IMG/VR virus record: IMGVR_UViG_3300030103_004992 | Coordinates: 1-48,702 of that record | Length of the DNA stretch: 48,702 nt | Source: a virus | Direction: 5' to 3' (one strand) | Shown here: one piece after another, positions 7,667 to 16,800 of the stretch | How the letters are laid out: every line of letters begins with the position of its first letter | How positions within the stretch are numbered: the first letter of the stretch is position 1 | The notes under the pieces: generated by a model | The model's input: only the letters and a program-made list of their open reading frames with translations | Databases searched by the model: none | What the model was told of the DNA's origin: nothing | Translations under genes and position numbers: made by a program

Positions 7667-8965
7667 TTATTTAATAATACCTGCCAATTTTTGCATTCTA
7701 GCGAACACGTCGTTAGATTCAACAATTGGTTTTTTAGTTGATGGTATTGTTGTCGCTTTAGAAGCTCTACCTAAGTTTTCTTTAATAGTTGATTTTTTAA
7801 CTTTTAAACCTTCGCTTAAAGTTTCATATATCAACTTAGCTTCCTTAGTTGTATTTGCTTTGTCAAACGAGCTCAATACTTTTACTTTTTGACTTTCGTT
7901 CAAGTTTTTAGCCTTGAAAATTTTATTTGTGTAAAGAAGTTTTGCATTTAATAAATTAGTTGCATTAGTTTCTTTAACAGCTTCGTTTAAGTCAGATTTT
8001 AAAGATTCATTTTCAGCTTGAAGTTCAGCAACCTCTTCAGACATGTTATCTTTTTTAACATCATCTTTAAGATCTTTTGCTATATCAACAACTTCTTTTG
8101 CTGATTTAGCTTTACTGAGTTTACTTCTAATAGCAGCTACTGCTATTCCAGTTGCAGCGGAAACAAAAGGAATCATAGCTGCAATCATACCTGCAACTTC
8201 ATGTGGAGCAGCATCTGTTCCAAACATTACTGATTCTTCTACTTCTTCCATTTCTTCTGTTACTTCTTCATCTTTCATTTCTTCTTCAATCTCTTTTAAC
8301 AATTCTGCTAAATCGACTTCTTCTTCTTCATCAGACATTTCTACTTCTTCATCTTCTACTTCATCTTCAACATCTCCACCTTCTAGTTCGCCAGAAGCGA
8401 CCATATCAGCGATTACGTCTTCGATCATTTTCTTAAGATCTTCATCAGTCATGTCTTCAAGATCAAGTGGTTCACCTTCTTCTTCTTCAGATTCTTCTTC
8501 GTCTTCGACTTCGTCTTCCTCTTCAGCTTCATTAAGTGTTTCATCTACTTTCTCTTTTTCTTCTTCTTCTAATTCAGCTAATAGTTCTTCCAAATCCATC
8601 TCATCTAAATCTTTTTCACCTTCAGGAATATTTCCTTTCAATGAATCAAATCCTTGGTCGTCGTCTGCAGCTATCATTGGTTCAAATCCAGCTTCTTCAA
8701 CTTCTTCTTTTGCTTCATCCACTTTAGAATCGTCTTCTTCATATTTCATTTCTTCTTCCATGGTAGTGTCATCTTCTTCATACTTCATTTCTTCCATACT
8801 TTTAGATTCTTCTTCATCCATTTCTTGAATTTTAGCGGATAACATTTCTTTTAAACGAGGTGTAAATGCTTCTTCTAGAGCTGTTTTAGCGTTTGCTATT
8901 GCCATTTCTTTTACGGCTTTAGCATCTGCGATTGCTTCTTTAAGCAAATCTCTGTTTGTTGCCAT
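7667..8965 (-). CDS. Prohead core scaffold protein (gp22-like), highly acidic
   Basis: A 432-aa protein. I use the ATG at 8965 (MATNRDLLKEA), preceded by TTTAGGAAAA. The upstream in-frame ATG at 9055 adds 30 residues unlike a scaffold start. Residues 1-50 are helical. Residues 51-246 are strongly acidic (Glu/Asp runs, with EEMKYEEDD twice), typical of core scaffolds. About 310-432 form a coiled coil ending NDVFARMQKLAGIIK. The position between the gp21 protease and the capsid gene matches T4 gene 22. Oddly, residues about 257-282 form a hydrophobic Ala/Met/Ile/Val segment in the middle of the charged protein. The scaffold is expected to be degraded by the protease after head assembly. Confidence 0.85.
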   Translation of the reverse strand: MATNRDLLKEAIADAKAVKEMAIANAKTALEEAFTPRLKEMLSAKIQEMDEEESKSMEEMKYEEDDTTMEEEMKYEEDDSKVDEAKEEVEEAGFEPMIAADDDQGFDSLKGNIPEGEKDLDEMDLEELLAELEEEEKEKVDETLNEAEEEDEVEDEEESEEEEGEPLDLEDMTDEDLKKMIEDVIADMVASGELEGGDVEDEVEDEEVEMSDEEEEVDLAELLKEIEEEMKDEEVTEEMEEVEESVMFGTDAAPHEVAGMIAAMIPFVSAATGIAVAAIRSKLSKAKSAKEVVDIAKDLKDDVKKDNMSEEVAELQAENESLKSDLNEAVKETNATNLLNAKLLYTNKIFKAKNLNESQKVKVLSSFDKANTTKEAKLIYETLSEGLKVKKSTIKENLGRASKATTIPSTKKPIVESNDVFARMQKLAGIIK

Positions 8966-9033
8966 TTTTCCTAAATTTATTTTTGTTGGGAAAGTACGTT
9001 TATTTAAAAAACGTAATAGAATAATTAATTGTG

Positions 9034-9055
9034 ATGCCACATAGAATCGTGGCAT
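9034..9055. other. Perfect 7-bp hairpin between protease and scaffold genes
   Basis: ATGCCAC and GTGGCAT are separated by 8 bases in the 128-base gap between the gp21 stop and the scaffold ATG. No T-run follows on the minus strand, so it is a poor terminator. It may be an RNA processing or stability element that adjusts scaffold against protease levels; this is inference. Confidence 0.4.
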
Positions 9056-9093
9056 ATTCCCATATACATATATGAGGAGGAATTAAAGTCGCA

Positions 9094-9726
9094 CTACATT
9101 ACAGGACAGGTGCCCTTAGCGCATAGTATTTCGGTAATAATTGAATTAGTGCGTGCATATGGATGAAGGAATGTAGATCTAGATTCATTTAATTGACCAT
9201 TTTTCATCCAAGAATCTGGGTTTGATGGGTTAGATACTAAATCCCAAGTAAGTAATTCAAAGTCATCTTGTACTTCCATTACTTCACCCATTTGTTTTAA
9301 TGAACCCATTCCACGAGAAGATATACCTATAATTAAACCATTTTTAACTAATGCTCCTGCTATACGGCCAGATTCAGTTCCAAGTGGGCCTTCATCACAA
9401 AATATTTCTACTTTACCTATTATTTCATCTCCATCCCATCTTAATTCTCTAATAGCGTGTGATGCATTTTTTAGGTTAATTACTTGTGAATCAGGATGAT
9501 CTAGTTCACCACAAGTTTCTGTTGATTTTTGGTCTATTTTCTTTTGGAAATTACCAATTTCACGTTCCCATAACTCTTTTTTATAATATCTACCATTACC
9601 ATTTTTAACTTCAACAGTAGCTAAAACACCTTCAACGAAAATATTTCCACCTCTGTTTAATCCTTCTACAAGTCGAACAGGACTTGGTTTAAATTGTCTA
9701 GTTTCTATTAAGAGTTCTTTGTTCAT
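9094..9726 (-). CDS. gp21: Prohead core protease, T4 gp21-like
   Basis: A 210-aa serine protease of the T4 gp21 (U9/S78-like) family; T4 gp21 is 212 aa. The catalytic His is in GELDHP (His77) and the Ser in GISSRGMGS (Ser136/137). The flanking segments GRYYKKELW and LVSNPSNPDSW are also family-like. In T4 this enzyme cleaves after Glu in (I/L)xE contexts in the capsid protein, scaffold and internal proteins, and then itself. The ATG overlaps the stop of the upstream core gene by 4 bases (coupled translation). It is central to the processing system proposed for this window. Confidence 0.93.
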   Translation of the reverse strand: MNKELLIETRQFKPSPVRLVEGLNRGGNIFVEGVLATVEVKNGNGRYYKKELWEREIGNFQKKIDQKSTETCGELDHPDSQVINLKNASHAIRELRWDGDEIIGKVEIFCDEGPLGTESGRIAGALVKNGLIIGISSRGMGSLKQMGEVMEVQDDFELLTWDLVSNPSNPDSWMKNGQLNESRSTFLHPYARTNSIITEILCAKGTCPVM

Positions 9727-11549
9727 ATTTTATATTTACCCATTAGGTGTTGTTCAACAAATTCTATTTCTTCACCCATATAAGCAGGAAATTCAGAAAG
9801 AACATTTGCTAGGGCATCTTCATCAGACATGTTACCACCTGCATTGTCTCTTCCTGTAAGTCTTTCAAACATTTCTTCAGCTTCATCAGCTACTCTCTCT
9901 AATGATTTTTGACGATAGTCTGTTGATTCTACTCCTTCTTCAAGTGCATCATCTAATTCTTTTGCAGCATCAGCAGCTCTTTCTAGTTCATCAGCTGCCT
10001 CACCCGCTGCTGTAGAGGTTGCTTCTGCATCTTCACTTGCTATTTCAGAAATAGGTTCATCTTCATCAATTACTTCTTTTTTCTTTGGAGTAGATTTAGC
10101 TTTTTTAGCAAGTGCTTTTTCAATTTTTGCTTTAGCTTTTTCTAATTTTTTAATATCTTTTTGAAGTTCTTTAACTTTCTTTTTATCAGTTAAAGCTTTT
10201 AAATCTTCATCTTCATCTAATCTGTTAAGACGTGCACTTTTTCTTTCAATTAATTCAGCAATTTTTTCAAGTTTAGATTCAAATACTTCATATTCAGCTA
10301 ATTTATTAATTTCAGCTAATTCTTTTTCTACACTTTCTCTAATTACTTTTCGGATTTTAGATTCATTTAATGATTCATTTTTAGGTGATTCAGGTTGACC
10401 CATTCTTTTTCTAAGATCTTTTTTAAATTTTTCCCAAACTTCATCAAATCCATCATCCTCTTTATCTTCAAATACATCACCTCGTATTGTTGGGTTTACA
10501 TCAAACATGTCTTGAACATCAAACATACCCATTTGGTCTGCTTTATTGAGAACTCTCATTACCATAGAACTAGATAATCCTTCCTCACCTAAGTATTCTA
10601 TGGCTTCTACTTTTTTCATGCCTTTAATAGCATTTAAGTAAGTTCCCATATCTTGAGGATTTTTAGTATGTCTAGGTTCTGGGAGTTGGTAGGCACCCAT
10701 TTCTCTATCAGCATATCCTTCTTCTAATTCTTCATTAATTATAGAACGAACTACTTTACGTATTTGATCTTCTTCGTTAATTGATTCTTGAATTGGTTTT
10801 AACCTTTTTACTGAAACTTCAATAAATTCATCATTCCAATCAAGTTGTGCATAACCACCACCAATATTAACAATAGTAGCTATACTACCATCAAATCTTA
10901 CTTTATCACCAACTTTAAATGAATGGCTTTCTATTCCTTCATTTAAATTACCATATCCAGAAGACTTATATTTACCTTTAGGTTCTTTTGGTTCACCTAA
11001 ACCAGGATGATCTACTGTGTATCCTAAATCTTTTACACCAAATTGACCTTTTTCAGTGTAATATGTAGGGTTTTTTTCAAGATTTTTAATTACAATGGAT
11101 TTTAATTGTTCCATTGTTTTATTTTCATTTTTAGGATCCTTCATTTCAGTGTAGTATCCTTTCATAATCTGATCAAAGATTAAATTATCAGGATTTTTCT
11201 TATCCTCATAATCAAAATTCTTTTCAGCGTCTTCTTCTACTTGTTTTGAAGTTTTCTTAAGTTCAGCTTTTTCATCATCAAAGTATTCTTTTTTTGCTTC
11301 AGCTAAAAAGTTTTCAAATGCTACTTCAAATGATTCTTTTTTAGAAGGTGGTAATTGATTAATTGGTTCTAAACCAATAACATTTTCATTAATAAGGTTT
11401 TTAGTTTTAAGTACATTTGCTACTTCTGTATATGTAGCAGCGTTACGAATTAAACCAGGAAACTGTCGTTTAGCTTCCTTGATAAAGATATCTTTATGGC
11501 CTTTACCTTCTTTAATTAACAAATACTGGTCTTGTAATGTCTTTTTCAT
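9723..11549 (-). CDS. Large prohead core/internal protein with two internal leader-like segments
   Basis: A 608-aa charged helical protein just upstream of gp21. The N-terminus (TLQDQYLLIKEGKGHKD, IFIKEAKRQFPG) resembles an N-terminal domain I associate with uncultured marine phage proteins. Residues about 206-250 look like a small SH3/KOW-like barrel (FKVGDKVRFDGSIATIVNIG). Two leader-like segments lie inside: INEEDQIRKVVRSIINEELE (about 257) and LNESKIRKVIRESVEKELAE (about 394). Residues 420-490 are a Lys/Glu coiled coil and 500-560 an Ala/Glu-rich helix. The position suggests an internal core protein cut into pieces by gp21. No enzymatic motif is visible. Confidence 0.72.
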   Translation of the reverse strand: MKKTLQDQYLLIKEGKGHKDIFIKEAKRQFPGLIRNAATYTEVANVLKTKNLINENVIGLEPINQLPPSKKESFEVAFENFLAEAKKEYFDDEKAELKKTSKQVEEDAEKNFDYEDKKNPDNLIFDQIMKGYYTEMKDPKNENKTMEQLKSIVIKNLEKNPTYYTEKGQFGVKDLGYTVDHPGLGEPKEPKGKYKSSGYGNLNEGIESHSFKVGDKVRFDGSIATIVNIGGGYAQLDWNDEFIEVSVKRLKPIQESINEEDQIRKVVRSIINEELEEGYADREMGAYQLPEPRHTKNPQDMGTYLNAIKGMKKVEAIEYLGEEGLSSSMVMRVLNKADQMGMFDVQDMFDVNPTIRGDVFEDKEDDGFDEVWEKFKKDLRKRMGQPESPKNESLNESKIRKVIRESVEKELAEINKLAEYEVFESKLEKIAELIERKSARLNRLDEDEDLKALTDKKKVKELQKDIKKLEKAKAKIEKALAKKAKSTPKKKEVIDEDEPISEIASEDAEATSTAAGEAADELERAADAAKELDDALEEGVESTDYRQKSLERVADEAEEMFERLTGRDNAGGNMSDEDALANVLSEFPAYMGEEIEFVEQHLMGKYKI

Positions 11550-11550
11550 T

Positions 11551-11982
11551 CTATTTTTCTGTTAATAGTTCTTTTATTTCTTTTAAATAGTTTTTAACTA
11601 TTTCTATTGGTTGTGTGATATCATATGAACCAGCGTTTCCACCATATAATTCAATTGTATCATTTTTTGCATTAGAAACTAATGGTGTTATTTCATTCAT
11701 TAATTTCTCAATTTCATCTAACCCAGCTATACGTTGTTTTTGGAAATCATTCATTTCCCATAATTTTTTCTTATCGTATGATTTGGGTTTTATATTAGGA
11801 ACATTTTTAAATCCTAATTTATAGTAATAAATATTCTTAGCTCCTTTAGCATTCTTATTTTTATTAAAAACAGTTGGAGTAGCATAGTTAGCCCCTTCGC
11901 CTGGGGTAAAAGAAGCGCCACCTTGGTTAGTAGCGGACATTTCTTTTAATTTATTTCTTACTATTTCTTTAATTCTATCCAT
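11551..11982 (-). CDS. Small internal or capsid protein sharing the capsid SATNQGG junction
   Basis: A 143-aa protein. Residues 1-14 (MDRIKEIVRNKLKE) are an amphipathic leader ending in LKE, a good gp21-type cleavage context. It is followed by MSATNQGGASFTPGEGANYA. The major capsid protein has ASATNQGGGTF at the equivalent point after its own propeptide, so both mature proteins would start almost alike. The remainder is Lys/Asn-rich (GFKNVPNIKPKSYDKKKL) and then helical. It lies in the head operon, 1 base from the next gene, and overlaps the 284-aa gene upstream by 8 bases. Probably a processed capsid-associated protein (inference). Confidence 0.7.
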   Translation of the reverse strand: MDRIKEIVRNKLKEMSATNQGGASFTPGEGANYATPTVFNKNKNAKGAKNIYYYKLGFKNVPNIKPKSYDKKKLWEMNDFQKQRIAGLDEIEKLMNEITPLVSNAKNDTIELYGGNAGSYDITQPIEIVKNYLKEIKELLTEK

Positions 11983-12829
11983 TAGCTATTTCTAATTCGT
12001 CAACTAAATCACAATATTGTAATAAATCAACTAAATCTTTATCTTTAAGTTTATAATTTTTAGATGGAACTTTAATTAGAGAAGCAACTTCAGCAATTTT
12101 TATTTTAGTAACTTTATTTTTAGTATTTTTATTTAAATCTATCAATTCCTTTTTAATTTCATTTACTTTATTAATGTAAAATTCTTTTAAACGGGGGGCA
12201 TTATCAATAGCGTTAATATATTCTTTAAGAATAAGTTTTTGCTTTACAGCTAAATCATTATACTTTCCATTAAATTTTTCCATTAAAATTTTATAGGTAA
12301 GCAATTTAGTATCTTTATCAGATTTATTAACTTCTTCCATTACCTCATCTCTAACTTTATTTTTTTCAATAGAAGCAACAGTTAAATGTTCTAAAATAGT
12401 AATTTTATTTTGGATTAACTGTTCAGGGTTAGATATATTAGAATTATTTAACTCTAATAAAGTATAAAAGGCTGCAAAAGGTTTATAATTAGGGAGTTTA
12501 TGGTTAAAGAAATGAGTAATGTCATAGTGTGATTTTATCTCATTAATTAAGTTATACTTTTGTTTTTTTATAGCTCCCCTATTTAAGGATTTTGAAGATT
12601 CAATTAACGTAGAAATTGTAATAGAAGCTTTAGCTTCAGTTAATGAAGTCCTCTTTAAAAGAGACTCATACAATTTATATTCTCTTCCTAATTCGGATTT
12701 TACAAAATACTTTTGCAATAAATCTTTTGCTGGAGAAATTTTATTCTCTAAAGTATCGTTAGTAATCTGGCGTACTAATAATTCAAATAATATACCAGTG
12801 TTTTTATACTTTGAATGTTTTACTTGCAT
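11975..12829 (-). CDS. Conserved helical head-operon protein of unknown function
   Basis: A 284-aa, Lys/Glu/Leu-rich and apparently all-helical protein opening MQVKHSKYKNTGILFELLVR. I recall this opening from proteins beside the portal gene in uncultured marine phages. Its position between portal and core genes parallels T4 gp67/gp68 (prohead core proteins), but no sequence similarity to those can be claimed. It has its own promoter-like box 15 bases upstream. It overlaps the next gene by 8 bases. No signal peptide or catalytic motif. Confidence 0.65.
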   Translation of the reverse strand: MQVKHSKYKNTGILFELLVRQITNDTLENKISPAKDLLQKYFVKSELGREYKLYESLLKRTSLTEAKASITISTLIESSKSLNRGAIKKQKYNLINEIKSHYDITHFFNHKLPNYKPFAAFYTLLELNNSNISNPEQLIQNKITILEHLTVASIEKNKVRDEVMEEVNKSDKDTKLLTYKILMEKFNGKYNDLAVKQKLILKEYINAIDNAPRLKEFYINKVNEIKKELIDLNKNTKNKVTKIKIAEVASLIKVPSKNYKLKDKDLVDLLQYCDLVDELEIANG

Positions 12830-12844
12830 TCTTAATAAGTTTGT

Positions 12845-12858
12845 TTATTTATAAATAT
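12845..12858 (-). promoter_or_regulatory. Late-promoter-like box before the head-core genes
   Basis: The minus strand reads ATATTTATAAATAA with an exact TATAAATA core, 15 bases from the ATG at 12829 in the short gap after the portal stop. It would drive the core, protease, scaffold and capsid genes. Confidence 0.6.
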
Positions 12859-12869
12859 ATAAAAAAGTA

Positions 12870-14777
12870 TTACTCGTGAATTTGATTTTCATCTAACAAA
12901 GAATTACCTTTTATTTCCTTTTCAAATATTATCTGTTTTCTTTGATTTTTAATATCATTAAACATTTTTTTATTCTTATTTCGTTTATTCTTTGTTTCAA
13001 GAGCTAAAGGGGATCCACCTTTATAATTAGGTTTTATTGAATCTGATGAGTCATTATCTGTTTTCATTCCAACTGCTCCTATTCTATCTTTACCAAAAGC
13101 ATTATCTTGGGTGTTTCTATTAGTTGCTTTTTCTTTTGGTCTACCTAATGATTCTTTATCTTCATCATACCCTTCAGGTACTTCTCCATTATCATATCTA
13201 TTTCTACCATATAATGAAGCTAAATCATGAGGTGTACCATATGATTTACCTGTTTCAAGTGGGTCATTTCCTTCATTTTCAATTTGGTTAATACGGAATT
13301 TACGTTTAGCATCTTGAGTAATAAGACTTCTATATTCATCATATTCATCTTCACTTAAATGGAATATATGTTCATATACAAAATCAGAAGGCATTAACTT
13401 ATTATCTAAAATTGAATTTGCTAATTCAACTTTTTCTTTCATTAGTGCTACTCTTTCTTGGTCATATATTATTGAAGGAGTGGTTAAATCAAGTTCAAAG
13501 TTTACTAGAGCATCATCTTTATAACCTTGTGTGTATAAATGTACTAAAGCAATTTTATTAAGTTCTGAAAGGATAATTCGTTGTATTCGTTCTATTGTAC
13601 GAGCAAATCTAATATCTTCAGCAGCTAATGTTGCTTTACCAGTTAAATCTTTTTCATAACCCATAAATGCTTTAGGTACTTTAAGAGCAGCAAATAATTT
13701 ATCTCTTAAATATTCAACATCTTGAATTCCATCCCACTGTAGACCAGCTAAATTTTCAATTTTAGTTGATGTATCATTACCTCTAACAGGAAGATAAAAA
13801 TCTTCCATAAGGTTTTGCATATTATATTTTAAATTATAATCACCAGTTTGTTGGTCAATATATGGAGTACGTTTCATTTTTGAAATTGTTTTCTGCATAA
13901 AGTTTTCTACTTCAGCAGGTGCAATATTCCCAACATTTATATAAAACATACGTTTTTCAGGTGCTCTAACAATTCTATGAATTAACATAGCATCTTCCAT
14001 CATTGTATACTGTTTAAACAGTTTACGAGCTGGTTCTAAGTATGATCTACCATAAGGCAAAAAGTTAGTATCTGAAAGTAACCTAAAATGGGCTACTTCG
14101 TAATTATCAAAATATATAGCTTTGTCATTTTCACTATTACTATAATTTGAAGAGGGTACTGAATATTGACCTGAAGCAACATTAATACCATCTGGGTCAA
14201 ATCTAAATCTAACATCACCTGGTCTTTCAGGATCATAACCATCTTGTCTTTCTATATGAAATGCATTGTAAGGTATAACATTATATACACCAAATTTTTC
14301 AGAAATTTCCAATTTTAAAAAGAAATCTCCATACTTACACATATTTCTAATCCAAGGCCATAAGTTAAACTCTATGTTTAATACATCATAAAATAAATTG
14401 TATAGAATTTTTTGAACATCTTCATCAGAACTTTTAATATGAAGTACTTCCCCCATATCATTTTTGAGTGTAGATTCATCAGAAATAATATCTAAAGCAG
14501 AAGCAATAATAGCATCAGTATCCATTGAATCATACTCAGAATAGAGTTGAGGACGCAACATTTGATAATTAAAACTATTCTGGTATCCATAAATGGAGGT
14601 GTTTGAATTAGTATAAATTCTATTAAACCTATCAACTAAGGAATTAGTTTCATATTCACCTGAAACTTGAATTTTGTTTATATCAATTACTTTTAATTGA
14701 TTGTCTCCATCATTTCTGATGATTACATCAGTTGAAAATAATCTTCTTAATCTTCCAAATAATCCAGTATCTGCCAT
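12870..14777 (-). CDS. gp20: Portal vertex protein, T4 gp20-like
   Basis: A 635-aa portal protein (T4 gp20 is 524 aa). Family features include SEYDSMDTDAIIASALDIIS near residue 80-100, the LNIEFNLWPWIRNMCKYGDF region, HRIVRAPEKRMFYINVGN (about 268-285), NLMEDFYLPVRG (about 322-333) and LAGLQWDGIQDVEYLRDKLF. It forms the dodecameric channel at one capsid vertex through which DNA is packaged, and it nucleates head assembly. It follows the terminase with a 9-base gap. The last 100 residues are polar, Lys/Asn-rich and probably disordered, which explains part of the extra length. Confidence 0.93.
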   Translation of the reverse strand: MADTGLFGRLRRLFSTDVIIRNDGDNQLKVIDINKIQVSGEYETNSLVDRFNRIYTNSNTSIYGYQNSFNYQMLRPQLYSEYDSMDTDAIIASALDIISDESTLKNDMGEVLHIKSSDEDVQKILYNLFYDVLNIEFNLWPWIRNMCKYGDFFLKLEISEKFGVYNVIPYNAFHIERQDGYDPERPGDVRFRFDPDGINVASGQYSVPSSNYSNSENDKAIYFDNYEVAHFRLLSDTNFLPYGRSYLEPARKLFKQYTMMEDAMLIHRIVRAPEKRMFYINVGNIAPAEVENFMQKTISKMKRTPYIDQQTGDYNLKYNMQNLMEDFYLPVRGNDTSTKIENLAGLQWDGIQDVEYLRDKLFAALKVPKAFMGYEKDLTGKATLAAEDIRFARTIERIQRIILSELNKIALVHLYTQGYKDDALVNFELDLTTPSIIYDQERVALMKEKVELANSILDNKLMPSDFVYEHIFHLSEDEYDEYRSLITQDAKRKFRINQIENEGNDPLETGKSYGTPHDLASLYGRNRYDNGEVPEGYDEDKESLGRPKEKATNRNTQDNAFGKDRIGAVGMKTDNDSSDSIKPNYKGGSPLALETKNKRNKNKKMFNDIKNQRKQIIFEKEIKGNSLLDENQIHE

Positions 14778-14786
14778 TTTTTTATT

Positions 14787-16370
14787 TTATATTAGCCAAG
14801 AAATATCTTCTTCACCATTTGAGTAAGGGTTATCAATTTTATATGGGTTTTTAAAAGCACTATCACTAGAATAACCACCTGAGTATTTTGAGGTGTTATT
14901 GCTAATGTTATTAAGCATGCTTTTAGTCATGTCCATTCCTTGTTGTCTTAATTTAAATGCTGTCTCTCTTAAATAACAGCCAATAGAAAAAGATAAAACT
15001 AAATCATCATTATACCCTGTTTGGGCTTCAGCTCTACCGTTTCTCCATATAAATACTTTCATTTCCTCTAATAGTCGCACAGATCGAAATATAACACCAC
15101 GATCCCGCACAGCTTCTTGGAATTTACCAATTGCTATTGGTCTAGTATTTGAAGCCATTGTAAAACCAGGTGTCATTTTGCTATAATCCATATAAGGGTC
15201 AAAATAATTATCTACAGACATGCTATTGCCTTTAGGTGAATGATACAAATTTTGATAACCCCTATCAAGGATAGTTTGAATAGTTGACCATCCTATACTT
15301 GAATTTTCAGGTGCAAGTAAAGCATTATTATATTCAGTTGCTATACCAACTAATAAATTACCAAAATCTTTTGTACCCATTTGACCTTTATATTCAGCAA
15401 CTTGAGTAAATGTTTCAACATCAAATACATGGAATGCTGAGTAGTCTTTTCCATCACCACGGGCAACATCAGCTACAACTAAATAATCTCTTGAGTAGTC
15501 AGCTGGCTCCCATACCCAAAGATTTTTATCTGTTCCACGTTTTTCAAGTGGTTCTTTGACACAATCTTTTTCATAATAATCTATATTCTCAGGATAAAAA
15601 ACAGTATCACCAGAGGTAGAAAAATCGCAATCACATTCTTGTGCTGCCATTCTTATTCCTAAATCGGCATCTTGTTGGTCTCTCCAAGCTTGGTCTCTTT
15701 CAGGATGTACTTCCCAAGGTAAACGTATAGGTAAAAAACTATTATCACCTAATTCAGCCGCTACCCATGTTTTGTGGAACCAATTACCTGTACCATAGGG
15801 AGTAGATAATGAAATACACCCACCACCTGTTGCTAATGTTTGTTGAGCTGAGGCCCATATCTCACCTATATTATTAATAAATGCAGCCTCATCAATTATT
15901 AACAAAGAAACTGCTTCTGATCTACCAGCATCTGAACTTGCTGAAGTGGCTTTTATTTGAGAACCATTATTTAGTCTGAGGGTTAATTTATTGTCTTCGG
16001 ATGGTTTTTGTTTTTCTTTAAGCCATGAGGGTAAGTTATCATACATAAACTTAACCTTTGTAACCATATTTTTGGCTGTTTCTTGTTTTGTTGCTATACA
16101 AAGTATATTTTTATCTTGGTTAAACAACATCATCCATAATGAATAACCTGCTGTTAAAGTAGATATACCTAACTGTCTAGATTTTAAAACAATAGAGTAA
16201 GGATTTTCTTGAAATAAAGTTAATACTTTATCTTGAAATGGGTATAAATTAAATTGAATTCGACCTCGTTTAGGATGTTGTATATAACAATATTTACGCA
16301 TAAAATGTGCGGGTGAAGTAGCACATTTAACATATTCTTCTCGTATTTTTTGTTTAAGATCTTGATTCAT
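14787..16370 (-). CDS. terL: Terminase large subunit, T4 gp17-like
   Basis: A 527-aa packaging motor and nuclease. ATPase domain: Walker A-like SRQLGIST (residues 64-71), Walker B LLIIDEAAF (156-164) and coupling motif STPYGTGN (189-196). RNase H-like nuclease domain: VVADVARGDGKDYS with Asp301, Glu355 in LLAPENSS, and a late Asp pair in YNDDLV. T4 gp17 is 610 aa; the shorter C-terminus is Ser/Asn-rich. It translocates DNA into the prohead through the portal and cuts the concatemer. It starts 2 bases after the spanin-like gene stop. No small terminase gene was recognised in the window. Confidence 0.95.
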   Translation of the reverse strand: MNQDLKQKIREEYVKCATSPAHFMRKYCYIQHPKRGRIQFNLYPFQDKVLTLFQENPYSIVLKSRQLGISTLTAGYSLWMMLFNQDKNILCIATKQETAKNMVTKVKFMYDNLPSWLKEKQKPSEDNKLTLRLNNGSQIKATSASSDAGRSEAVSLLIIDEAAFINNIGEIWASAQQTLATGGGCISLSTPYGTGNWFHKTWVAAELGDNSFLPIRLPWEVHPERDQAWRDQQDADLGIRMAAQECDCDFSTSGDTVFYPENIDYYEKDCVKEPLEKRGTDKNLWVWEPADYSRDYLVVADVARGDGKDYSAFHVFDVETFTQVAEYKGQMGTKDFGNLLVGIATEYNNALLAPENSSIGWSTIQTILDRGYQNLYHSPKGNSMSVDNYFDPYMDYSKMTPGFTMASNTRPIAIGKFQEAVRDRGVIFRSVRLLEEMKVFIWRNGRAEAQTGYNDDLVLSFSIGCYLRETAFKLRQQGMDMTKSMLNNISNNTSKYSGGYSSDSAFKNPYKIDNPYSNGEEDISWLI

Positions 16371-16371
16371 A

Positions 16372-16800
16372 CTATTTTAATAACGATAATGTAATTAAGG
16401 AAGTTAAAGTAGCCACGAATCCTGCACCTAACCATTTAAGGCTTTTTTTTAATCTATTATTAGACTTTTGTAATTTATTAACATCATTTTCTAAACCACT
16501 AATAATAGAGTATTGTTCTTTATCTATTTTAATATAATTTTGAATTTGGAGAATATAATTAGCATCCTTAGATTCAAAGTTTTTTATAATGCTATCTTGA
16601 TATTGAGATTTTTTACCTAAAATTAAAACTAGGTCTTTTGTATGATCTAATTCAACTATTGCAGAATCACCTTTAATTAAATCTATTGCTATTTTTTTAG
16701 CAATATCGTAGTCAAAACAAATTTTACTGGTATCTTTCTGAGAAAAAGTTATCGAGCTGAGTAGGAGTATAGGTAGTAATATCTTTAATCTTTTTAGCAT
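16372..16800 (-). CDS. Exported coiled-coil protein with C-terminal anchor (possible spanin partner)
   Basis: A 142-aa protein. Residues 1-20 are a signal peptide (LLPILLLSSITFS) with a probable cut before Gln21; the TFSQ ending is typical of Bacteroidetes signal peptides. Then comes ICFDYDIAKKIAIDLIKGDS, a coiled coil (about 60-118), and a hydrophobic C-terminal segment (WLGAGFVATLTSLITLSLL). The 5' end overlaps the upstream membrane-protein gene by 77 bases in a different frame, like Rz/Rz1 spanin genes. A lipobox was not seen, so a classical outer-membrane Rz1 lipoprotein is not supported. Likely envelope-associated, probably for lysis (inference). Confidence 0.6.
   Translation of the reverse strand: MLKRLKILLPILLLSSITFSQKDTSKICFDYDIAKKIAIDLIKGDSAIVELDHTKDLVLILGKKSQYQDSIIKNFESKDANYILQIQNYIKIDKEQYSIISGLENDVNKLQKSNNRLKKSLKWLGAGFVATLTSLITLSLLK

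Noticed and set aside
8043-8828. Long plus-strand Ser-rich open frame
   Set aside because: It is the antisense of the Glu/Asp-rich scaffold gene: GAA/GAT runs read as Ser codons on the other strand. No domain, and every gene in the window is on the minus strand.
9034-9055. ATG at 9055 as the start of the scaffold gene
   Set aside because: The extra 30 residues (FYVASQLIILLRF) are unlike a scaffold N-terminus and overlap the hairpin. The ATG at 8965 gives the expected MATNRDLLKEA and has an AGGA nearby.
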